5,980 bases of DNA from positions 1 through 5,980 of the forward strand of contig UQQZ01000114.1 in NCBI GenBank assembly GCA_900543305.1, in the 5' to 3' direction. The notes under the pieces are model-generated. The model was not told the DNA's origin, ran no database searches, and saw nothing but the letters and a program-made list of their open reading frames with translations. Positions within the stretch are counted from its first letter, which is position 1. Every line of letters starts with the position of its first letter. The DNA is from an uncultured Oscillospiraceae bacterium. Its GTDB lineage: Bacteria > Bacillota > Clostridia > Oscillospirales > Acutalibacteraceae. Below, in pieces: positions 1 through 5,825 of the stretch. The translations under genes and the position numbers were made by a program.

Positions 1-1412
1 TAGCCAGTCAGGCGGTGGCGTCGGCCTTTTTCCAGGATGACCTCACCGACGGAAACCTGCACCTGTATGCGGTGGTGCTCTCGGCGATTCTGTTCCTGAA
101 CGCCGCCGGCAAGCTGACCATGATCCGCCGGATCCACAGCAATTTCCGGTTTATCACCTCCCGGGAGCAGAAGTACAGCGTCCGCACCTACGACGACTAC
201 AACACCGCTTTGAAGATGGCCAAGGACTGTGTGGCCGAGCGTCCGGTGATTGCCTACCAGTGCAAAGCCGGGTTCCTGAAGCGGTTCCTGGAGCTTTCCT
301 ATAATCCCGATCCCTCCGAATCCGCCTCCCAGCTGTTGGCTCCCATCGGGCTGATTGCCTCTTTGGTGCTGACCATTGCCACGCTGCTGCTGACCAACAG
401 CGTGCCCACGGCCATCAGCGCCTTCGCGGCGGCCAGCTGTGCCTGCGTGGCGGTGTCCAACATGCTTTCGGTGAACCTGCCCATCAGCCGTCTGTGCCGT
501 ACCGCCCGCCGGGCCGGCGCCATGGTGGTGGGGTACGAAGCCGTGGAGCAGTTGGGGAATGTGAACGCGGTCATGGTGGACGCGGAGGAACTCTTCCCCC
601 GTGGCACCGTGGTTTTAAACGGCATCAAGACCTATGGGGACCGGGGCGCCGCCGAGGACGGCGTCATGGCCGCATCGGCGCTGGTCAAGGAAGTGGGCGG
701 CCCCCTGAGCGGGGTATTTGACCAGGTGATCAGTGAGAACGAAGATGTGCTGCCTCAGGTGGAAACCCATTCTTACGAGGATAACCAGGGAATCGTGGGT
801 CAGGTGGATGGCAAGACCATCTGCATCGGCAACCGGGCCCTGCTGATCAACCATCGGATCCAAGTTCCTGCCCGGGAAGAGGAAGCCCAATATGCTTCCG
901 GCGGCCAGCAGGTGATCTACTTGGCGGTGGATACCTCCGTGGTGGCCATGCTGGTGCTCACCTATACCGCCGACCGCCGCCGGAAAAACGAGATTCAGCG
1001 GCTGGAGGACAGCGGCATCAGCGTGATCGTCCGGACCACCGACCCCAACGTGACCTCCCAGCTGATTTCCCGGCTGTTCGGAGTGGATACGGCTTCCGTG
1101 GGCATTCTGGATTCCCGGCTGGGCCGGGAGTACCAGAAGCTGACGGGAACTCAAATTCCCCGGGCCGACGCTGTGGTGGCCACCAAGGGCCGCATGGAGT
1201 CCATGATGAACGTGATTTCCGCCTGTGTGGAAGAGCGCCGGACCATCGGCATGGTGGTGGCTCTCCAAAACGCGGCGGTGGTGTTGGGATTTGTGCTGGT
1301 GGCGTTCCTGGCCTGTTTCGGGGCCATGGGCCAGCTCTCTTCCCTGATCCTGTTCCTGTTCCAGCTGTTCTGGCTGCTGGTGGTGATCCTGCTGCCCCGG
1401 CTGCGGAAATAA
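1..1412 (+). CDS. Degenerate P1B-type (heavy-metal) P-type ATPase-like membrane protein, 5'-truncated by the window
   Basis: The reading frame is open from base 3 to the TAA at 1410-1412, with no convincing start or RBS inside, so the true start lies upstream; about 469 residues are visible. Residues here count from the GTG codon at 15. Membrane segments fall near residues 16-32, 107-127, 130-150, and two near the C-terminus (about 414-436 and 440-460). This is the spacing of a P1B ATPase from the pre-A-domain helix to the last helix pair. The TM motif CPC is CAC (142-144). The phosphorylation motif DKTGT is DAEEL (Asp189 kept, the rest lost). The HP motif of the nucleotide-binding domain reads GP (229-230), but a VDGKTICIGNRALL stretch typical of that domain follows (264-277). 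TGDN reads TTDP (341-344). No GDGxND hinge and no TGE actuator motif are visible. Family membership comes from this ordered motif alignment, recalled rather than computed. Loss of so many residues suggests a non-transporting pseudoenzyme, perhaps regulatory or structural; its role is unknown. The frame is intact, which argues against a recently decayed gene. Confidence 0.8.
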   Translation, partial: ASQAVASAFFQDDLTDGNLHLYAVVLSAILFLNAAGKLTMIRRIHSNFRFITSREQKYSVRTYDDYNTALKMAKDCVAERPVIAYQCKAGFLKRFLELSYNPDPSESASQLLAPIGLIASLVLTIATLLLTNSVPTAISAFAAASCACVAVSNMLSVNLPISRLCRTARRAGAMVVGYEAVEQLGNVNAVMVDAEELFPRGTVVLNGIKTYGDRGAAEDGVMAASALVKEVGGPLSGVFDQVISENEDVLPQVETHSYEDNQGIVGQVDGKTICIGNRALLINHRIQVPAREEEAQYASGGQQVIYLAVDTSVVAMLVLTYTADRRRKNEIQRLEDSGISVIVRTTDPNVTSQLISRLFGVDTASVGILDSRLGREYQKLTGTQIPRADAVVATKGRMESMMNVISACVEERRTIGMVVALQNAAVVLGFVLVAFLACFGAMGQLSSLILFLFQLFWLLVVILLPRLRK

Positions 1413-1445
1413 ACTTCTGCCGGTAAAAATCTATTTGCAAGTGAC

Positions 1446-1487
1446 AACCCGTCTTTCGTCAGATTTCTGAGGAAGGGCGGGTTTTTT
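1446..1487 (+). terminator. Intrinsic terminator after the P-type ATPase-like gene
   Basis: A 12-bp stem (1446-1457 with 1472-1483, including two G:U pairs) continues past one G/G mismatch into 4 more pairs (1459-1462 with 1467-1470) and closes on an ATTT loop. The 3' arm runs into a six-T tract at 1482-1487. It starts 34 nt after the stop codon, which is typical for rho-independent termination, and should separate the upstream transcript from the EF-G-like gene. Confidence 0.9.
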
Positions 1488-1631
1488 GTGGTTCCGAAGG
1501 GGGCTGGAAGGAAAGGGTCGGGGAAGGCGGAGAAGGGGCGCCAGGAGGGGAAAGAACGATGAGTTTTGGGTGAAAATGCTAAAAACAAGAAAAGATTCGA
1601 AGAAAATTCATCCATTTTTTGATTTTCCCCA
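1488..1631. other. Intergenic stretch: G/A-rich tract then AT-rich tract, no gene seen
   Basis: From about 1497 to 1556 the + strand is almost entirely purine, with several runs of three to five G. From about 1557 to 1630 the composition turns AT-rich, with A-runs and a TTTTTT block at 1615-1620 just upstream of the promoter, resembling an UP element. Frames crossing this stretch on either strand show no RBS or recognisable protein, so I call no gene here. Confidence 0.5.
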
Positions 1632-1660
1632 TTGTATTCTTTGGAAGAATGCTATATAAT
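1632..1660 (+). promoter_or_regulatory. Sigma-A-type promoter for the EF-G-like gene
   Basis: A perfect -10 box TATAAT sits at 1655-1660. Exactly 17 nt upstream is a weak -35 box, TTGTAT, at 1632-1637, matching only the TTG of the consensus. T/A-rich DNA lies just upstream and could act as an UP element. Transcription would begin near 1667, giving a leader of about 100 nt before the ATG at 1766. The promoter lies just downstream of the preceding terminator, which fits independent transcription of this gene. Confidence 0.7.
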
Positions 1661-1708
1661 TAGTCATGCCTTGTGACGAGAACCTTGTGCAAAACAGGAA
1701 AATCCAAA

Positions 1709-1749
1709 GTGCATGGCACCGCGGTGAACACCGCTATTTTGGGCAGCGG
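1709..1749 (+). promoter_or_regulatory. Possible alternative hairpins in the EF-G-like mRNA leader
   Basis: Three short pairings can form: GTGC/GCAC (1709-1712 with 1716-1719), GCGGT/ACCGC around a GAAC loop (1721-1725 with 1730-1734), and CCGCT/AGCGG (1731-1735 with 1745-1749). The last two share bases and exclude each other, and the last reaches the first two G of the ribosome binding site region. The helices are only 4-5 bp, so a regulatory role is speculative and no known riboswitch class is recognised. Confidence 0.25.
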
Positions 1750-1755
1750 AAGGAG
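1748..1755 (+). promoter_or_regulatory. Ribosome binding site for the EF-G-like gene
   Basis: GGAAGGAG, with the core AGGAG at 1751-1755, lies 10 nt before the ATG at 1766. It fixes this start, which also matches where EF-G-family proteins normally begin, just ahead of the P-loop. Confidence 0.85.
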
Positions 1756-1765
1756 TTAAAACGTT

Positions 1766-3838
1766 ATGAACCAATACCAGGCAAAGAATATACTGAATTT
1801 GGCCGTGGCCGGCCATGGTGGCGCCGGGAAGACCTCCTTGGCGGAAGCCATGCTGTATCTGGCCGGGGTTTCGGACCGCCGGGGCAAGGTGGGCGACGGC
1901 AATACCGTATGCGATTACGATCCCGAGGAGATCCGCCGGAAGGCATCCATTTCCGCTGCGGTAGCTCCTCTGGAGTGGAAGAATAAGAAGATCAACCTCC
2001 TGGACGCCCCGGGACTTTTCGACTTTGAGGGCGGCATGTGCGAAGCCATGCGGGCCGCGGACACGGTGCTGGTGGTGGTTTCCGGCAAGGACGGCGTGGC
2101 TGTGGGTACGGAAAAGGCCTTTGCCGCCGCGGAAAAGGCAGGACATGCCAAGATCTTCTTTGTCAACGGCCTGTGCGATGAGAGCGCCCGGTTCTATCGG
2201 GTGTTCGAGGATTTGAAGAGCCAGTTTGGGCCTTCTGTGTGCCCTGTGGTGGTGCCCTTTATCCAGGACGGTCAGGCCAACATCTACATCAACCTTTTGG
2301 AGTACAAGGCCTACGACTATTCCGGCGGCAAGCCGGTGGCGGTGCCCATGCCCGACATGGGAGACCGGTTGGAAGGCCTGCGGACGGCCATCTATGAGGC
2401 CGTGGCGGAAACCGACGACGCCCTCTTTGAGAAGTACTTCGCCGGAGAAGAGTTCACCCCGGAAGAAGTCATTGTGGGCGTGAGCAAGGGTGTCAAGTCC
2501 GGCACCATCACTCCCGTGTTCTGCGGCGACGCCATGCTCATGCGGGGCATGGAGCAGTTCCTGGACGGGTTGGCCTGGTTGGCTCCCTCCGCCGAGGAAA
2601 AGGCCGGAGAAATCGGTCTGGACGTGGACGGCAACCCGGTGGAGCTGGCAGTGAACGAAGACGGCGCAGCGGCCGCAGTGGTCTTCAAGACCGTGGCGGA
2701 CCCCTTTATCGGCAAGCTTTCCTACATCAAGGTAATTTCCGGCAAGATCTCCACCGAGTCCCAGCTGATCAACATGCGCACCGGCAATCCGGAGCGGATC
2801 GGCAAGACTGTGATGATGGTGGGCAAAAAGCAGGTTGACGTGAAGTACATCGGCGCCGGGGACATCGGTGCCATTCCCAAGCTGACCTCTACCAACACTG
2901 GGGACACCCTGTGCTCCCCTGCCCGGAAGGTCACCCTGGAAGGGGTGGATTATCCCACGCCCACCTTGTCCATGGCCATTGTACCCGCCAAGAAGGGCGA
3001 GGAAGACAAGATTGCCCAGGGTATGATGCGTCTCTCCGAAGAAGATCCCACCATCCGCTTCACCACCAATACCGAGACCCACGAAATGGTGGTCAGTGGT
3101 TTGGGCGAGCAGCATCTGGACGTGGTGGTTTCCAAGCTCAAGACCAAGTTCGGGGTGGATATCACCTTGAAAAAGCCCAAAGTGCCCTACCGTGAGACCA
3201 TCCGGAAGACGGTTCAGGTCCAGGGCCGGCACAAGAAGCAGACCGGCGGCCACGGCCAGTTTGGCGACGTGTGGATTGAGTTCTCCCCCTGCGACAGCGA
3301 CGGTCTGGAGTTCGGCGAGCGCGTGGTTGGCGGCGCGGTGCCCAAGGGCTTTTTCCCCGCAGTGGAAAAGGGCCTGCGGGAATGCATCCTGAAGGGACCC
3401 CTGGCAGGGTATCCTGTGGTGGGTCTGTCTGCCGTGCTCTATGACGGCAGCTACCATCCCGTGGACTCTTCGGAAATGTCCTTTAAGATGGCTGCCACTT
3501 TGGCCTACAAGGCCGGCATGCCCAAGGCCAATCCCGTGCTGCTGGAGCCCATCGGCCACTTGAAGGCCACGGTGCCCGATGGCAACATGGGCGACGTCAT
3601 GGGCGAAGTGAACAAGCGCCGGGGCCGCGTGCTGGGCATGGAGCCTGCAGGAGAGGGCCGGCAAACTGTGGACGCGGAAGTGCCCATGGCGGAAATGCAC
3701 GACTTCACCACCTTTATCCGCCAGGTCACTCAGGGCAGAGGCAGCTTTACCTTCGAGTTTGAGCGCTACGAGGAAGCTCCCGCCAACGTGGCCCAGAAAG
3801 TGATCGAAGAGGCAAAAGCCGAAAACGGAGACGAATAA
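1766..3838 (+). CDS. EF-G-like translation factor GTPase (EF-G2/FusA2-type paralogue) with deviating G motifs
   Basis: This 690-residue protein is full length for the elongation factor G family (E. coli EF-G is about 704). Domains in order: G domain (about 8-280), domain II (about 300-390), III (about 398-470), IV (about 475-600) and V (about 595-680). The P-loop GHGGAGKT (16-23) is intact. Switch I reads RKASIS where RGITIT is usual, so Ser61 replaces the Mg-binding Thr. G3 is DAPGL (80-84), with Leu in place of the catalytic His of DTPGH. G4 reads NGLC (134-137) instead of NKMD. G5 is GDA (254-256) instead of GSA. Domain IV keeps GGHGQFGDV (494-502) and the tip motif GSYHPVDSS (561-569), and domain V keeps the RRGRVLGMEP region, so ribosome binding looks preserved. 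Canonical EF-G catalyses GTP-driven tRNA-mRNA translocation. The substitutions suggest a paralogue with altered or weak GTP hydrolysis, perhaps acting in stress or recycling, and unlikely to be the housekeeping copy. The gene is apparently monocistronic, with its own promoter and terminator. Confidence 0.93.
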   Translation: MNQYQAKNILNLAVAGHGGAGKTSLAEAMLYLAGVSDRRGKVGDGNTVCDYDPEEIRRKASISAAVAPLEWKNKKINLLDAPGLFDFEGGMCEAMRAADTVLVVVSGKDGVAVGTEKAFAAAEKAGHAKIFFVNGLCDESARFYRVFEDLKSQFGPSVCPVVVPFIQDGQANIYINLLEYKAYDYSGGKPVAVPMPDMGDRLEGLRTAIYEAVAETDDALFEKYFAGEEFTPEEVIVGVSKGVKSGTITPVFCGDAMLMRGMEQFLDGLAWLAPSAEEKAGEIGLDVDGNPVELAVNEDGAAAAVVFKTVADPFIGKLSYIKVISGKISTESQLINMRTGNPERIGKTVMMVGKKQVDVKYIGAGDIGAIPKLTSTNTGDTLCSPARKVTLEGVDYPTPTLSMAIVPAKKGEEDKIAQGMMRLSEEDPTIRFTTNTETHEMVVSGLGEQHLDVVVSKLKTKFGVDITLKKPKVPYRETIRKTVQVQGRHKKQTGGHGQFGDVWIEFSPCDSDGLEFGERVVGGAVPKGFFPAVEKGLRECILKGPLAGYPVVGLSAVLYDGSYHPVDSSEMSFKMAATLAYKAGMPKANPVLLEPIGHLKATVPDGNMGDVMGEVNKRRGRVLGMEPAGEGRQTVDAEVPMAEMHDFTTFIRQVTQGRGSFTFEFERYEEAPANVAQKVIEEAKAENGDE

Positions 3839-3839
3839 T

Positions 3840-3860
3840 CGGGGAGAAGGAAGTTCCCCG
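3840..3860 (+). other. Hairpin just after the EF-G-like stop codon
   Basis: CGGGGA at 3840-3845 pairs with TCCCCG at 3855-3860, plus a possible G:U pair, around a 7-nt purine loop. It begins 2 nt after the stop codon and is not followed by a T tract, so it is more likely an mRNA 3'-end stabiliser or the first part of a two-hairpin terminator than a terminator by itself. Confidence 0.5.
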
Positions 3861-3871
3861 TTGTAAAAAAG

Positions 3872-3910
3872 AAAACCAGGCGATCCCTTGGAGGGACAGC
3901 CTGGTTTTTT
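3872..3910. terminator. Bidirectional intrinsic terminator between convergent genes
   Basis: A perfect 10-bp stem, AAAACCAGGC (3872-3881) with GCCTGGTTTT (3899-3908), contains an inner TCCC/GGGA helix (3884-3887 with 3893-3896) and a TTGGA loop. The + strand ends in six T (3905-3910). The other arm is preceded by an A-rich run (3865-3875), which becomes a U-rich tract on the - strand. It can therefore end both the EF-G-like transcript and the converging ABC transcript, which stops at 3971. Confidence 0.9.
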
Positions 3911-3924
3911 GTTGCCTTAGCAGG

Positions 3925-3953
3925 AATCTCCGGCACAGACCGCACCGGGGATT
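3925..3953 (+). other. Additional inverted repeat near the ABC gene 3' end
   Basis: AATCTCCGG (3925-3933) pairs with CCGGGGATT (3945-3953) over 9 bp including one G:U pair, around an 11-nt loop. No T tract follows on either strand. On the - strand the G:U pair becomes an A/C mismatch. Its function is unclear; it may be a remnant terminator or an mRNA 3'-end structure. Confidence 0.35.
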
Positions 3954-3970
3954 GGAAAATCACCCGCTTT

Positions 3971-5809
3971 TTAGCTGTTGAGGACGCTTTCCGCGCTCTC
4001 GGTTTCAAACTGCTTGTTGTACAGATCCGCGTAGTAGCCTCCCGCGGTCATCAGCTCCTGGTGGGTGCCCCGCTCGATGATTTTTCCCGCCCGGACCACC
4101 AGAATCAGGTCCGCTTTGCGGATGGTGGACAGCCGGTGGGCGATCAAAAAGGAGGTGCGGCCTGTAAGCATGGTGGAGATGGCCTCCTGAATCAGGGCCT
4201 CGGTTTTGGTGTCGATAGAGGAGGTGGCTTCGTCCAGCACGAAGATCTTGGGATTGGCCAGCACGGCTCTGGCAAAGGATACCAGCTGCTTTTCTCCGGT
4301 GGAAAGCTGACCGCCGCCCTCTCCCACGTCGCTGTCGTAGCCCTGTTCCATGTGGGTGATGAATTCGTGGGCGTTTACCAGCTTGGCCGCTTCCACCACT
4401 TCCTCATCGGTGGCGTCCAGCCGGCCGTAACGGATATTTTCCTTGACGGAACCGGAAAACAGATGGGGAGTCTGAAGCACATAGCCGATGTTGCTGTGAA
4501 GCCACAGCATGCTCCGTTCCCGGTAGTCTTTCCCGTCGATAAGGATCCGGCCTTCTGTGGGCTCAAAGAACCGGCAGGCCAGGTTCACCAGAGTGGATTT
4601 TCCCGCTCCCGTTTCCCCTACAATGGCCACGGTGGTGCCGGCAGGCACATCCAGATTGAAATGCTCCAGCACGTTTTCGTTGCCGTCGGGATAGCGGAAG
4701 GTGATGTCCTCAAAGGTGATGTGTCCTTGGAGGGGTTCCCAATTTTCCCGTTTGGGGTCAAAGGAAGTGCCGTACTTTTCGATGACCTCCGGGGTGTCGG
4801 TGATCTGGGGCTGCAGCTCCAACAGGGCGGAAACCCGCTCGATGTTGGCCTGGGTGGAGATGAAGTTGGAGATGGTCCGGGCCAAAGTCTGGACCGGGTC
4901 GGCGATGACCAGAGCAAAGTTCATGAAGATGGTCAGCTCGCCGATGCCGATGTTTCCCCACAGGACCATGTTTCCGCCTCCGGTGATCACGAAGGCCACC
5001 GCCAAAGCGGTCAAAAAGCCGATGACAGGCACATACACCGCGTTTAACAGCACGCCCCGGACAGTGGTTTCCCGCATCCGGCTGGTGACCTGTTGGAAAG
5101 CGGCGGTGTTCTTGTCCTCAATGACAAGAGTCTTGGAGGTTTTTGCCCCGGAGATGCCCTCGTTGTAGTGGCGGGTGATCTCCGCGTTGATCCGCCGGGC
5201 CTGGCGGTTGATGTGGAGGATCCGCTTCTGAAAGTAGAGGGTCAGCAGGGAGATAAAGGGCACCACCACAATCACCAGCAGCGCCAGACGCCAGTTGATG
5301 CACAGCATGACCACCATGCAGCCGATCACATAGGCGGCGCTCCAGAAGATATCCACCAGACTCCAGGCGAAGACACCGCCGATCTTATTGGTGTCGCTCA
5401 TAACCCGGGCCATGATGGTGCCCACAGGGGTGGTGTTGTAGTAGGAAAAGCTCAGAGTTTGCAGGTGGGTGAAAAGCTTCTTTTTCAGATCCCGGCCCAG
5501 ATACATTTCCACCTTCAGGGCGGATCGGGCGAAGATCATGGTGCAGAGCATCTGGGTGAGCACCACCGCCATGTACCCTATGGCGAACCAGGTGACCCCC
5601 TGGCTGGTCCTGGGGGTGACAAACTGGTCCACCGCGTAGCCGGAAAGAAGGGGATAGGCTATGTCGCATCCGGCGCTGATGAGCATCAGGGCGATGATGG
5701 CCACGATATTTCGGCCATAGGGCTTTAAAAAGGGCAGCAGCTTTGCCCAGATTTTCAGAGAGGCAAATTTGCCTTTTTGATTTTGGGTTTCAATTTGTTC
5801 TTCATTCAT
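3971..5809 (-). CDS. ABC exporter half-transporter (TMD-NBD fusion), likely the consensus half of a heterodimer
   Basis: This 612-residue protein has the standard length and order of a type IV (B-family) multidrug/lipid exporter half. The membrane domain spans about 30-320, with six helices near 34-58, 74-96, 147-170, 171-193, 258-280 and 288-305. The ATPase domain spans about 363-602. Motifs: A-loop Tyr373, Walker A GETGAGKST (398-406), Q-loop Gln446, X-loop-like DVGEGGG (494-500), signature LSTGE (502-506), Walker B IFVLDE with catalytic Glu527, and switch His558. A canonical Glu and His with a deviating signature (LSGGQ expected) is the pattern of TM288 and LmrD, the second subunits of heterodimeric exporters, whose partner carries LSGGQ but lacks the catalytic Glu. 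Such partners are usually encoded immediately upstream, here beyond 5980. The protein would pump an unknown, probably hydrophobic substrate out of the cytoplasm. The start is the ATG at 5807-5809, supported by GAGGT 6 nt upstream. The gene converges on the EF-G-like gene. Confidence 0.96.
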   Translation of the reverse strand: MNEEQIETQNQKGKFASLKIWAKLLPFLKPYGRNIVAIIALMLISAGCDIAYPLLSGYAVDQFVTPRTSQGVTWFAIGYMAVVLTQMLCTMIFARSALKVEMYLGRDLKKKLFTHLQTLSFSYYNTTPVGTIMARVMSDTNKIGGVFAWSLVDIFWSAAYVIGCMVVMLCINWRLALLVIVVVPFISLLTLYFQKRILHINRQARRINAEITRHYNEGISGAKTSKTLVIEDKNTAAFQQVTSRMRETTVRGVLLNAVYVPVIGFLTALAVAFVITGGGNMVLWGNIGIGELTIFMNFALVIADPVQTLARTISNFISTQANIERVSALLELQPQITDTPEVIEKYGTSFDPKRENWEPLQGHITFEDITFRYPDGNENVLEHFNLDVPAGTTVAIVGETGAGKSTLVNLACRFFEPTEGRILIDGKDYRERSMLWLHSNIGYVLQTPHLFSGSVKENIRYGRLDATDEEVVEAAKLVNAHEFITHMEQGYDSDVGEGGGQLSTGEKQLVSFARAVLANPKIFVLDEATSSIDTKTEALIQEAISTMLTGRTSFLIAHRLSTIRKADLILVVRAGKIIERGTHQELMTAGGYYADLYNKQFETESAESVLNS

Positions 5810-5815
5810 AAGAAT

Positions 5816-5820
5816 ACCTC
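5816..5820 (-). promoter_or_regulatory. Ribosome binding site for the ABC exporter gene
   Basis: On the - strand, GAGGT lies 6 nt before the ATG at 5809. It sits in the short gap between the stop codon at 5826-5828 of the upstream open frame and this start, an arrangement typical of genes within an operon. Confidence 0.75.
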
Positions 5821-5825
5821 AAGTT

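Noticed and set aside
1151..1615. A - strand open frame spanning the end of the ATPase-like gene and the intergenic region
   Set aside because: It crosses the strong terminator and the G/A-rich tract, has no clear RBS, and gives a low-complexity Pro/Ser/Phe-rich translation.
1667..1765. A known riboswitch or T-box in the EF-G-like leader
   Set aside because: At about 100 nt it shows only 4-5 bp helices and no conserved riboswitch or T-box motif that I can recognise.
1666..1986. A + strand open frame starting at the predicted transcript start and overlapping the EF-G-like gene out of frame
   Set aside because: It has no ribosome binding site, most of it lies inside the EF-G-like coding sequence, and its translation shows no recognisable protein.
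1664..3700. A very long (678-codon) open frame on the - strand opposite the EF-G-like gene
   Set aside because: It mirrors a GC-rich real gene; its His/Gly-rich translation matches no family I recognise, and the + strand EF-G-like protein is unmistakable with its own RBS and promoter.
4061..5047. A 328-codon + strand open frame opposite the ABC exporter gene
   Set aside because: It is antisense to a clear ABC exporter, has low-complexity Gly/His/Asp-rich translation, and is a by-product of codon bias.
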